From positions 1-11,802 of the forward strand of contig CAMWKN010000012.1 in the NCBI GenBank assembly GCA_947174825.1: a stretch of 11,802 nt of DNA, in the 5' to 3' direction. This DNA comes from an uncultured Clostridium sp. GTDB lineage: Bacteria > Bacillota_A > Clostridia > Lachnospirales > Lachnospiraceae. Under the pieces are notes generated by a model. The model was given only the letters and a program-made list of their open reading frames with translations. It searched no databases and was not told the DNA's origin. How positions within the stretch are numbered: position 1 is the stretch's first letter; the number at the start of each line of letters is the position of its first letter. Positions 1 through 6,801 of the stretch are shown here, in pieces. Made by a program: the position numbers and the translations under genes.

Positions 1-77
1 CCTTTTGATTTTAAAAATATCACTTCATCTAAAAAAGATGTCTGATATTCTTTATCCCATTTGTTTTTCTTTTCCAT
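1..77 (-). CDS. Partial minus-strand ORF running off the left edge
   Basis: The reverse strand is open from an ATG at 77 to the edge and begins MEKKNKWDKEYQTSF. The composition is protein-like, but only 25 codons are visible and I do not recognise a family. Neither possible start has a good ribosome site. An upstream in-frame ATG at 110 (MSHFFYDQLKY) would put the start codon inside the 3' arm of the terminator and would translate its U-tract, so I prefer 77. It follows the last gene of the phage module on the same strand and is probably the next phage gene. Identity is unknown. Confidence 0.4.
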   Translation of the reverse strand, partial: MEKKNKWDKEYQTSFLDEVIFLKSK

Positions 78-94
78 ATATTTTAATTGGTCGT

Positions 95-154
95 AAAAAA
101 AATGGGACATATTAAATTTCAATTCACGGATTGAAAGATTCAATATATCCCATT
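95..154 (-). terminator. Rho-independent terminator of the phage tail module
   Basis: On the minus strand a 13-bp stem (arms 142-154 and 101-113, one G-U pair) encloses a second 7-bp stem (130-136 with 117-123) and a 6-base loop. It is followed by eight U residues (A-run at 95-102 on the plus strand). It lies a few bases after the stop codon of the small cysteine protein. Confidence 0.8.
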
Positions 155-158
155 TTCT

Positions 159-467
159 CTAATCAATCTGCTCACTTTCTTTATACTTAATATTCTTTTT
201 TCCTGTTCTCTCAGGCTTAACATTTTTCGCAGGAACTTCTGATGCAGGATCAGCAGCTTCCGTATTTCCAATTCCCACAGGGTGTGGCTCTGCGTTTGCG
301 GCTTCCGCCTGTCGGGATGCTTCAACCTTAGCGAAATACTCTTTTGCACATGCCGGAGAACAGGCAACTCTTTTCCAACGAAACATTGTTTTATCATTTT
401 CACAATCTGCGCATGGAGTAAACATTTTTCCACATATCTTACAGGTTTTTTGCACTTTGTTTGCCAT
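159..467 (-). CDS. Small zinc-finger-like phage protein, 102 aa
   Basis: A short protein with six cysteines in its first 40 residues: C9-x2-C12, C19-x2-C22 and C36-x3-C40. This is a likely zinc-binding knuckle. The rest, from about residue 48, is a low-complexity acidic/lysine tail (AEAANAEP, then TGKKNIKYKES) without predicted fold. The start at 467 is preceded by AAGGAGG at good spacing. It is the last gene before the strong terminator and lies 60 bases after the tail-tube-like gene, so it is probably co-transcribed with virion genes. The role is unknown; a structural zinc-stabilised accessory or nucleic-acid-binding protein is possible. A longer ORF in another frame (140-547) overlaps it but lacks this ribosome site and the motif. 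Confidence 0.7.
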   Translation of the reverse strand: MANKVQKTCKICGKMFTPCADCENDKTMFRWKRVACSPACAKEYFAKVEASRQAEAANAEPHPVGIGNTEAADPASEVPAKNVKPERTGKKNIKYKESEQID

Positions 468-527
468 TTGAGTGACCTCCTTGTAAATGGGAGAGTGTAG
501 TGTATTACTACACCCTCCGGCATTTTA

Positions 528-1304
528 TCAGTTGACACCGTAGACAATCAAATCCCAAAGATTTGTAGAACCGGTACATCCGCCGGCAAGCGATTCCGCT
601 TCAAATGCATGTGCGAAGTTGTCGCCGCCAAAGGATAATTCAAATTCACCGGACACATCGGCTCTCTGAATAATAACCTGACCGGCATACTCAACATCAC
701 ACTGATCCTGAAGAACCACATCTATGTAAAGCTTTAATACCTTACTGTACTTCTCGGAATCATTTGAAATCTTTGCAGATACAACCTCTGCATCATAAAA
801 TGCTACAATCTCAGTACCATCTGCAATTCCGTCAACAGTAAGCTCCTTTGTGGCAGGATCATACGCAAACTTACCGGCTGCCGCAGCAGAATCCTGCTCA
901 AGCTTCTCTCCAAGAGAACCGGCTGCATTCTTAATATAAACGGTTCCAATCTCCGCGCCGGTTAAACCAACCGCCGTTTTAGAAGTTGTACATTTATTGC
1001 TGTTTACGGTCATTACATCCGTAATTCGCACATTAAATGTGCCCTGTTCAATCTCCGAACCGGTCTGCGCTGCCAATGCACCGCCAACCAGAACGCCGTT
1101 TGTCGCAGACACTGTAACGGACTTGTTTTTCTTCAGGGACGCAATTTTCCGTCCGCTCCTGCCGGTTACGTCAGACTTTTCCTGTGTGTTGCTGATAGAA
1201 CCATCCTGAACCTCATCCATAATAAACTCCAGTTCGCCGGCGTTGTTAAAAGCCGTAATCTGGGCGACCTCAGTGATAATTAATTTGCTTACATCTACTG
1301 ACAT
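528..1304 (-). CDS. Phage virion protein, tail-tube-like, 258 aa
   Basis: The protein has the look of a major phage structural protein: no long hydrophobic segment, many short beta-prone stretches, abundant G/A/S/T/V, and no catalytic motif. Residues 48-75 (TGRSGRKIASLKKNKSVTV then GVLVGG) and 219-238 (GEFELSFGGDNFAHAFEAES) recall tail-tube proteins of clostridial phages, where the tube protein often follows or precedes the tail assembly chaperone. Residues 110-185 look like an inserted beta domain. The ribosome site CAGGAGG lies before the ATG at 1304. It is downstream of a chaperone-like gene and separated from it by a hairpin with a U-rich tail. The family match is from memory of sequence style; another virion structural role, such as a major head or decoration protein, is possible. 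Confidence 0.65.
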   Translation of the reverse strand: MSVDVSKLIITEVAQITAFNNAGELEFIMDEVQDGSISNTQEKSDVTGRSGRKIASLKKNKSVTVSATNGVLVGGALAAQTGSEIEQGTFNVRITDVMTVNSNKCTTSKTAVGLTGAEIGTVYIKNAAGSLGEKLEQDSAAAAGKFAYDPATKELTVDGIADGTEIVAFYDAEVVSAKISNDSEKYSKVLKLYIDVVLQDQCDVEYAGQVIIQRADVSGEFELSFGGDNFAHAFEAESLAGGCTGSTNLWDLIVYGVN

Positions 1305-1334
1305 AATTGTTTCCTCCTGTTTTTTAATAATTTG

Positions 1335-1364
1335 TAAAAATAAAAGACCCGGAAAGGAGTCTTT
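1335..1364 (-). terminator. Intercistronic hairpin with U-rich tail (attenuator?)
   Basis: On the minus strand AAAGACTC (1364-1357) pairs with GGGTCTTT (1350-1343), 8 bp with one G-U pair and a 6-base loop. A U-rich stretch (UUAUUUUUA) follows. The hairpin overlaps the stop codon of the 249-aa gene and lies 30 bases before the tail-tube-like ORF. It could be a partial terminator, or a processing/stabilising stem that sets relative expression. Confidence 0.45.
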
Positions 1365-2112
1365 AATTTTTCGTTGTTTTAACCGGTATCCAAGACAGGC
1401 ACGACCGGTCTTTTAATTTAGAAGTGTCAACCGTTCCCGCATAAACCCCGATCATGGTGTTGTCGAAGGTAATGCTTGTATTGATCTGTTCAAGGCTTTG
1501 AATGAATTGGTATATGGTCAGGCAGCCAACCTGCTCATAATTATATTTGAATTCCGGTCTGTTGACTAATGCCACAACTAATTTCTCCAAATAGGGTTCA
1601 TAGGGCTTATCGGCATTTCGTTTTTGCTTTTTTCTTTCTAATTTAATTCGAAATTCTTTTGCCTCATTATTACCCGACTTACGGTTGTCTTTTTTTAAAC
1701 CGTTTATTTTTCTGAGTTGCTCTGCGATTTGGCCGTATATGAGTTCATCTATTGTGATATTGTTTTTGTCGCTGTGCAAAATGAGCGTGTCATTTTGCGT
1801 GTTTTTGTATATTGTCATATCGGACAGATCGATATCGCCAAACAGGATACGGATATCCTCTCGGGCAAAAGACGGAAACAGCATCATGAATAATTGATAA
1901 TCTGTAATCGTTGTGAAATCGATTCCCATGTCGTCAAGCTGTACCATGTATTGAAAAGGCGTAGCCGTAAGCGATGATATGAGACTGTAGTAGTGTTGCT
2001 CGTCTTCTAATATTTCGCCGACAGTGGGAATCCTGATGGATAAATTAGGGAGAATATCAACAGAAGATAAGTTTAAAAGACTTTTTCTATTTTCCATGTT
2101 TGAACCTGCCAT
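1363..2112 (-). CDS. Phage morphogenesis protein, tail-assembly-chaperone-like, 249 aa
   Basis: A hydrophilic protein without signal peptide or membrane segment. Residues 25-60 (RIPTVGEILEDEQHYY and onward) form an alpha-helical start typical of small phage proteins placed beside the tail tube. A strongly charged segment (KELERKKQKR-like, about residues 150-170) separates it from a C-terminal part (YNYEQVGCLTIYQFIQSLEQI, then MIGVYAG) that resembles tail assembly chaperone ends. Position directly before the tube-like gene supports this role. The start is weak: neither ATG 2112 nor the second Met at 2097 has a clear ribosome site, and a 275-base gap precedes it. The true start or promoter may therefore differ. 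Function is inferred mainly from context and style. Confidence 0.6.
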   Translation of the reverse strand: MAGSNMENRKSLLNLSSVDILPNLSIRIPTVGEILEDEQHYYSLISSLTATPFQYMVQLDDMGIDFTTITDYQLFMMLFPSFAREDIRILFGDIDLSDMTIYKNTQNDTLILHSDKNNITIDELIYGQIAEQLRKINGLKKDNRKSGNNEAKEFRIKLERKKQKRNADKPYEPYLEKLVVALVNRPEFKYNYEQVGCLTIYQFIQSLEQINTSITFDNTMIGVYAGTVDTSKLKDRSCLSWIPVKTTKN

Positions 2113-2242
2113 TAAAATTTTTACGTTAAATTTTAATATTCTTTCTTTAAATTTCTGTGGTGCAGTATATGGTGTAAAATCATTTCAAAAGAGACAAATG
2201 ACGATGCTGCCTGAAACAGCAGCACCGCCACCCGGATAAGAA

Positions 2243-2347
2243 ATGAGAGATAAAGCAATAAAGAAATATATTTCAGAAACTCTTTTTATACCATTAAAAG
2301 AAAACGGATATTTTTGCGAAAAAGTGCTTAAAACGCTTGAAATATAA
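2243..2347 (+). CDS. Possible 34-aa ORF, antisense to the operon
   Basis: ATG at 2243 to TAA at 2347 encodes a lysine-rich, helix-prone peptide (MRDKAIKKYISETLF...). The codon composition looks coding, but the ribosome site is weak and no family is certain. The N-terminal style faintly recalls DUF4304 proteins, so it could be a truncated remnant. It runs opposite to the operon. Confidence 0.17.
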   Translation: MRDKAIKKYISETLFIPLKENGYFCEKVLKTLEI

Positions 2348-2350
2348 GCA
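2319..2350 (-). terminator. Weak terminator-like hairpin after the 226-aa gene
   Basis: On the minus strand TGCTTA (2350-2345) pairs with TAAGCA (2330-2325) around a 14-base loop, followed by CTTTTT. It has only six pairs, so read-through is expected if it works at all. Confidence 0.3.
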
Positions 2351-2387
2351 TTTTGGACAAATCCTATTTTTCTAGTAAAAGCAGCTT

Positions 2388-3068
2388 CTAATGATTATCC
2401 CACCATTTCTTTTTCGATTTTAACTCATTATCCAGGGCACATTTATTACAATACATCTTTTTGTTTCCGGTATTTTTGATTGCTTTTCCACATCGCTTAC
2501 ATTGTTTATAACCTTTCTTGAAGTTACCAATATACTGATTTCCAATATTTTCAAAGTCCGTAATCTTATATGCGACAGCTCCGGAAGCATCTAAATTAAC
2601 ATGAATATTTAAGTTATTCACTTTCTTCCCAAAAGTGATATATTCATTAATGTATAACTCATGTAATAGCTCATTTCGTTTAGCTGACGTGAGAGTAACA
2701 TTGGCTAATTGAAATACCTTGGATATATCCTTTGCGTTTTTTTTATTGATCCAACCGTCACAATCCATATATCTTGCAACTGCAAAAAACGTAAACATCA
2801 CTTTCTTTTGTTTGTCTGTGGGCAATGTGTTAATAAGATTTAACTCGTTTTCATATATAGGTATATATTCTCTTTCCTTAAAACTTTTATCTATGGAACC
2901 ATTATATAAACTTTCACAAATACGGATAATCTTATTATGATATTTATATTCCTGATAATTTTCTAAGGCAAATTCGGATATTCTCTCTTTGACAATATTC
3001 GATAATTGTTCCGCGCTTAATTCATCAGAAAAAAAGTATTTAGCGCTCAGTGTTATAAAATATCCCAT
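2388..3068 (-). CDS. Phage protein with C-terminal zinc ribbon, 226 aa or longer
   Basis: The C-terminus carries a zinc ribbon: C190-x2-C193 and C207-x2-C210, followed by a basic tail. The N-terminal part (GYFITLSAKYFF) and the central helices resemble a hypothetical family common in gut clostridial phages, seen by me as DLS-MGYFI-type proteins with a ribbon end. No enzymatic motif is visible. The ATG at 3068 has no ribosome site at normal distance, and the same frame stays open to 3143. The added residues (NEKDYIRNILASKEKPDDLS) look like natural protein continuous with MGYFI. A CTG at 3140 lies nine bases after a GGAGG at 3154-3150 and would give 250 aa overlapping the polymerase-like gene. 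A nucleic-acid-binding role is plausible but unproven. Confidence 0.75.
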   Translation of the reverse strand: MGYFITLSAKYFFSDELSAEQLSNIVKERISEFALENYQEYKYHNKIIRICESLYNGSIDKSFKEREYIPIYENELNLINTLPTDKQKKVMFTFFAVARYMDCDGWINKKNAKDISKVFQLANVTLTSAKRNELLHELYINEYITFGKKVNNLNIHVNLDASGAVAYKITDFENIGNQYIGNFKKGYKQCKRCGKAIKNTGNKKMYCNKCALDNELKSKKKWWDNH

Positions 3069-3081
3069 AGACAGGTCATCC

Positions 3082-3099
3082 GGCTTCTCCTTGGAAGCC
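3082..3099 (-). promoter_or_regulatory. Hairpin presenting a Shine-Dalgarno sequence in its loop
   Basis: On the minus strand GGCTTC and GAAGCC pair around the loop CAAGGA, which holds the core of the ribosome site AAGGAG. Seven bases later an ATG (3079) opens only an 8-codon out-of-frame ORF (MTCLWDIL). The stem lies inside the upstream extension of the 226-aa gene. Confidence 0.4.
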
Positions 3100-3123
3100 A
3101 GGATGTTTCTTATATAATCTTTT

Positions 3124-5634
3124 TCATTCAGTATGTACAGCGTTCAATTCCTCCAATCTTACAATGATATTTTCTCCGATACAATCCCAACAAAACTGTT
3201 TATTTCCTTTGTTTCCATAAGTAATATCCAAAATGATGTTTAGGCGTTCTTCGTCATTGGGACAAATTTCTTTTGCTTTCCGGTTAAACTTCATATATAA
3301 AAGATGTCTGTATTTGTTGGAGTCACCCTTATCATGACGTTTCTGTTTTTTGTATTCCCTTACACATTCGCAATAGTATTGTTCCAATTCTTTAAGTGCC
3401 TGTCTGTGTTCTTCCGTGCAGCGTCTTTTGGTTTTTAAAACATTGTAATCAAACAGGGAATTTCCAAGCAGCTGAGATTTATAGCCATCCAACCGGCTTT
3501 CCACATATCGGCAGATTTGGTTCATGGAACAATTTCCTGTACCAACAGGCATTTTAAATTCATACCAGAATAGAAATTCTTTCTGCTCATCGGACAAATT
3601 ATCAATATTGGTGTACAAATCACGGATGGAGCAGTTGTACATTGCCTGACATTTATCATTACTTTCTTTGACATATTTCTTATAGTCACGCTTTGCTTCC
3701 TCATAAATATAAATCATAAAATACGGTTTGCGATATGCACATATGGATTGCAGATACCTGTCATCCGCACAGGCACGCATATTATACCAACGGCCGGGCA
3801 TGGGAGTTGCGACAATTCCCTTAATCTTGTCCAACTCAGCCTGCTGATAGAGCTGCCCGCAACAGATTCTGTATTCTAATTCCTTATATTCTTTAGAAGC
3901 TTTTGCGAAATGTGATTGCACCTCCATCATGGAAGTTACATAGTTGGTAATGGTGCCAACCTGGTTACCCATTCCGTTTTTATTTGTTTTCTTAACTTCA
4001 GCTTCCGTAACAATAATCTTAGATGTATTACGTTGTACACATTCAATAGCGGGAAGTTCTTTATATCGTCTTTTCAAAACGGCATTATTTGTAGAGAATA
4101 AAATGTCACTGTCCCAATCACAGCCGTTTTCAGCCATACAAAATGAATCCCATGCATTTATAATCATGATAGTATCCATATATTGATACCAACGTTGACA
4201 TTCCGTAGAATGATTCACTTTACACATCCGGATATTATTATGACTGGTCATCGGGCTTCTGAATATAGCCACATCACGCTGCTCCTTATCAATCCAGAAT
4301 TTAGAATAGCATTCACCGGCTTGAAGTAAACCGGTAACTTCCAGTCCGCAGACAGACTGCATTAGGGCAAACGGGTCTCCGCTGGCAATTTGATAATTGC
4401 CTTGTACAAACAATTTGCCGATCTTTGCATCATTTATTTTCTTTTTGATGAAATTATGTACGGAATCAATTACGTATGGATCTCCAAGCATATATTCGCT
4501 TGTAAATAATGCACGTTGCCATGTATTCACGGCTGTATTTTCGGTAATTCCCAAAAACTTAACGGTGGAAGAGTAATCACCACACATTGCATCCTTCAGA
4601 TACTTTATTGTTGGTGCGCAAAGCTCTTCTATATCCTCGTCTGTGAATTCATATGACTGCAAATATTGATAGTTGAGTTCTCTTTGTTCCTCTAATACCT
4701 GTGGGGATATTTTGGTAACTGAAAATGCATATCCGCAATCCCTACAGGCTTTTTCATAGCTTTCAATATTATCATACGCCATCCATAATTTAAGAGATGA
4801 CTCCGTTATGATCATTTCACATTTGCGAATATCCTGAATATTTCCCCAGATATCCTCGATAAAATAGTTTCCGCTATGAAATTCTTCAACAAATTCAACA
4901 ATTGGAAAAGGGTAGAGCATTCCTTTTAACCATGCATTTCTCAAACAGACACCGCTTGGTACATAATCTAATCCTAAAAATTCAGACACTCGTTTCATAT
5001 AGTCAATCGTACATAAATTAAAGCCGTCTGAAACCGTATTCTCAAGCTGCTTATGTAATACGGTTTCCATAACCGGTTCATCGGAACCTTTACCATCATC
5101 CAAAGATATTACATCTGCGAAATACAGTGTAATACAATCCCTTACCACTAAAATGCCGGCAGGATTACATATCGGCTGAGAGGCGGAACAGGTTAGTGCT
5201 TTATATGCTTCGTATTTTGCGGGAACCAAGGGGATATTCTTATTTCTTTTACACTCACATAGTTCATTCAGTTCATCAATATATTGTGAATTACAAAACA
5301 GAAGCGTGTTATTTTTTAATCCGCCGGTTGTTCCTACAAACCTTTGATAATTAATTCCATTCACGGTTACACCTTTATTGCAAGTGGCTCGTCCGAAATC
5401 GGATTTCCTGTCAATTATCACCTGCATAAAAATTTCCGAGAAATCAATTTCTTCTATATTTTTGTGTAAGATTTTATTTGCCATGATACGGAATTCCTGT
5501 GCTTCGAATAATGACACGGATTCTTGAAATTTAAATGCATCCTTTTTGGTGATTTTTAGATCCCAATTATAATATTTAAGTTTATTTGTTCCTATTTTGA
5601 AAATTTCATATTGAGGCACGCTAATACCAGCCAT
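3124..5634 (-). CDS. Phage double-psi beta-barrel RNA polymerase-like protein (YonO/QDE-1 type), 836 aa
   Basis: Several blocks line up in order with eukaryotic cellular RNA-dependent RNA polymerases and YonO-like phage polymerases. Residues 98-113 (RFVGTTGGLKNNTLLF) match the RDR RFL..SSSQLR..S.WF block. Residues 202-238 (SDGFNLCTI..., PSG.CLRN.WLKG) match SDG.G... with PSAFQIR.GG.KG. Residues 459-470 (RSPMTSHNNIRM) match NPCLHPGDIR. Residues 504-511 (GCDWDSDI) match the catalytic DxDGD loop with D506, D508 and D510 kept but Gly changed to Ser. Residues 554-566 (GMGNQVGTITNYV) match the following LG.I.N block. A CxxC (815-818) sits near the end. AAAGGAGG precedes the ATG and the gene starts 10 bases after the 125-codon gene. 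By analogy with YonO it may transcribe phage DNA. The alignment was done by eye; activity is not shown. Confidence 0.8.
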   Translation of the reverse strand: MAGISVPQYEIFKIGTNKLKYYNWDLKITKKDAFKFQESVSLFEAQEFRIMANKILHKNIEEIDFSEIFMQVIIDRKSDFGRATCNKGVTVNGINYQRFVGTTGGLKNNTLLFCNSQYIDELNELCECKRNKNIPLVPAKYEAYKALTCSASQPICNPAGILVVRDCITLYFADVISLDDGKGSDEPVMETVLHKQLENTVSDGFNLCTIDYMKRVSEFLGLDYVPSGVCLRNAWLKGMLYPFPIVEFVEEFHSGNYFIEDIWGNIQDIRKCEMIITESSLKLWMAYDNIESYEKACRDCGYAFSVTKISPQVLEEQRELNYQYLQSYEFTDEDIEELCAPTIKYLKDAMCGDYSSTVKFLGITENTAVNTWQRALFTSEYMLGDPYVIDSVHNFIKKKINDAKIGKLFVQGNYQIASGDPFALMQSVCGLEVTGLLQAGECYSKFWIDKEQRDVAIFRSPMTSHNNIRMCKVNHSTECQRWYQYMDTIMIINAWDSFCMAENGCDWDSDILFSTNNAVLKRRYKELPAIECVQRNTSKIIVTEAEVKKTNKNGMGNQVGTITNYVTSMMEVQSHFAKASKEYKELEYRICCGQLYQQAELDKIKGIVATPMPGRWYNMRACADDRYLQSICAYRKPYFMIYIYEEAKRDYKKYVKESNDKCQAMYNCSIRDLYTNIDNLSDEQKEFLFWYEFKMPVGTGNCSMNQICRYVESRLDGYKSQLLGNSLFDYNVLKTKRRCTEEHRQALKELEQYYCECVREYKKQKRHDKGDSNKYRHLLYMKFNRKAKEICPNDEERLNIILDITYGNKGNKQFCWDCIGENIIVRLEELNAVHTE

Positions 5635-5644
5635 GGCTCCTCCT

Positions 5645-6022
5645 TTATTCTGTTATTTTTTGCTTTTGCTCCTCCTCAAAGAATGCATTCCCTTTATCGA
5701 AGCATTTAAGCTCATATTCATAAGCTTGAACATATTTGTTAAAAAATCCGCTTAAGCTTGCCTGATGAACAACTCTGCAAATATTTTCCATAATGGTTTC
5801 CTTTGTACCGGATATGTATTGTGCATCAATATTTTTAGAGGACAGTTTTAATTTATTTTCAACATCACGCCTGCCTATCCACATAGACAATAAATATTTA
5901 TCTTTAGACTTGTCAAATCTGTACCTGCATTCTGCAAAATAATTTTCATATCCGCATTCTTCGGGTAAATCAATTTCAATAATTTGTCCTTTGTATTGCG
6001 GTTTCATTATTCCTTTAATCAT
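5645..6022 (-). CDS. Conserved phage protein of unknown function, 125 aa
   Basis: A small hydrophilic protein (MIKGIMKPQYKG..., then YRFDKSKDKYLLSMW, and QYISGTKETIMENICRVVHQASLSGFF). It has the look of a hypothetical family frequent in clostridial gut phages, always near the polymerase-like gene as far as I recall. No catalytic motif, membrane segment or cysteine pair is visible. I place the start at 6022 rather than the longer ATG at 6037. GGAGG lies eight bases before 6022, and the ATG overlaps the stop of the upstream gene as ATGA, a classic translational coupling. Ten bases separate its stop from the polymerase-like gene, so it may be an accessory of that protein. Function is unknown. 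Confidence 0.75.
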   Translation of the reverse strand: MIKGIMKPQYKGQIIEIDLPEECGYENYFAECRYRFDKSKDKYLLSMWIGRRDVENKLKLSSKNIDAQYISGTKETIMENICRVVHQASLSGFFNKYVQAYEYELKCFDKGNAFFEEEQKQKITE

Positions 6023-6216
6023 CCTTGCTTCCTCCATATGCTTGTTTTATATTCTGTGTCTTTTCTGCATTGCTCATCAAATTTTCTGTCACTTTCAATT
6101 CTCGATGCAATACTTCCATTTGCATGGTTTGTGTCAAAATCTGACAGACAGATAGTTCCACCAAACTTTGTATGGTCTGTTTTACAAGTTCCTGTTCTGT
6201 AATACGTTTGTGTCAT
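6019..6216 (-). CDS. Small hypothetical protein, 65 aa, head of the minus-strand operon
   Basis: ATG at 6216 encodes a charged, polar peptide (MTQTYYRTGTCKTDHTKF..., ending SIWRKQG) without recognised domain. Two cysteines (C11, C23) plus a third at about C50 are not in a clear zinc motif. The ATGA overlap with the next gene supports that it is translated. The good ribosome site (AAGGAG at 6237-6232) lies closer to another ATG at 6228 that is followed at once by TAA, in the same frame. Initiation at 6216 would thus be 15 bases beyond the best spacing. This may be a start-stop leader, or an N-terminal nonsense mutation. Function is unknown. Confidence 0.5.
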   Translation of the reverse strand: MTQTYYRTGTCKTDHTKFGGTICLSDFDTNHANGSIASRIESDRKFDEQCRKDTEYKTSIWRKQG

Positions 6217-6358
6217 TCGCGGTTACATTTTCTCCTTTTTCCTTTATTAAATTTTGTTTGTTAAGCGGAAGAGTACTTTAACACATTTTCATAATGTATT
6301 CATCTCCTTTATGATTTGTGCTGTTATCCGTTTCCTGTTATTACTTCTACATTCTGTT

Positions 6359-6395
6359 CGGAAATAACTCTTAAAATTTTCAATTTGTATTTCCG
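6359..6395. repeat. Inverted repeat CGGAAATA / TATTTCCG
   Basis: Eight-base arms at 6359-6366 and 6388-6395 with a 21-base AT-rich spacer. It lies between the two divergent transcription units and could be a regulator site or an RNA stem in the minus-strand leader. Confidence 0.35.
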
Positions 6396-6440
6396 GATAG
6401 TACAATGGTAAATATTCAAAAGAGGAAATATGGCAATGAA

Positions 6441-6466
6441 ATTAAATATTTAATGTGCAATGCACA
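6441..6466. promoter_or_regulatory. Tandem palindromes upstream of the antitoxin promoter (operator candidate)
   Basis: ATTAAATATTTAAT (6441-6454) is a perfect 14-base palindrome. It abuts TGTGCA-A-TGCACA (6454-6466), whose arms extend one more pair outward (15 bases in all). They end 9 bases before the -35 box. Autorepression by the ribbon-helix-helix antitoxin, alone or with toxin, is the usual control in this family. Confidence 0.5.
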
Positions 6467-6475
6467 TATAATGTA

Positions 6476-6504
6476 TTGACGTGATGATTTTTGGATAATA
6501 TAAT
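6476..6504 (+). promoter_or_regulatory. Sigma-A type promoter of the toxin-antitoxin operon
   Basis: TTGACG (6476-6481), 17-base spacer, TATAAT (6499-6504). Transcription would start near 6511, just before the ribosome site AAGGAAGGAG of the antitoxin. Confidence 0.8.
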
Positions 6505-6528
6505 ATTACAAAGGAAGGAGTTGAAAAT

Positions 6529-6801
6529 ATGGCGACCACCAATATAACAATGAGGATGGATGAGGAGCTGAAAGCTCAATTACAAGAACTTGTTTCTAAT
6601 CTTGGAATGGATATGACCACTTTCTTTACAATATCAGCAAAACAGGCAGTAAGAGAGCAAAGGATACCATTTATAATTTCAATGGATATCCCAAATGCAG
6701 ATACAATCAAAGCCATTGATGACGTGAGACATGGGAGGAATTTAAGCCGTGCTTTTTCTTCCGTGGAGGGGTTGATGGAGGATTTAAATGCTGAAGATTA
6801 G
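6529..6801 (+). CDS. dinJ: RelB/DinJ-family antitoxin
   Basis: A 90-aa protein of type II antitoxin form. The N-terminal 45 residues (TNITMRMDEELKAQ..., then LGMDMTTFFTISAKQAV) carry the ribbon-helix-helix DNA-binding fold typical of RelB/DinJ. The IPF motif follows at residues 56-58, and an acidic, flexible C-terminus (VEGLMEDLNAED) would wrap and neutralise the toxin. The start has a strong ribosome site. Its end overlaps the toxin start by 14 bases, so the two are translationally coupled, giving antitoxin first as expected. The protein probably binds the palindromes just upstream and represses its own promoter. Family assignment is firm; the exact subgroup rests on the YafQ-like partner. 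Confidence 0.92.
   Translation: MATTNITMRMDEELKAQLQELVSNLGMDMTTFFTISAKQAVREQRIPFIISMDIPNADTIKAIDDVRHGRNLSRAFSSVEGLMEDLNAED

Larger units (their letters stand above)
2113..2387. other. Unassigned 275-base gap inside the minus-strand operon
   Basis: No minus-strand gene fits here although genes on both sides are closely spaced. It holds a weak minus-strand terminator-like hairpin (2319-2350), a GC-rich stretch around 2207-2235 with inverted GCTGC/GCAGC arms, and a 34-codon plus-strand ORF. No convincing promoter for the downstream 249-aa gene was found. It may be a deletion scar or a small inserted gene. Confidence 0.4.
6217..6475. other. Divergent control region between phage operon and toxin-antitoxin genes
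   Basis: No convincing gene is present. The minus strand shows several ribosome-like sites followed by tiny ORFs of 2-5 codons (such as ATG-TAA at 6228-6223). A leader for the minus-strand operon is expected here, but no consensus -35/-10 pair was found on that strand. The plus side ends in palindromes and the toxin-antitoxin promoter. Confidence 0.4.

Noticed and set aside
140..547. 135-codon minus-strand ORF overlapping the small cysteine protein
   Set aside because: It lacks a ribosome site, shares the DNA with a 102-aa gene that has a clear ribosome site and a zinc motif, and its start lies inside the preceding tail-tube-like gene.
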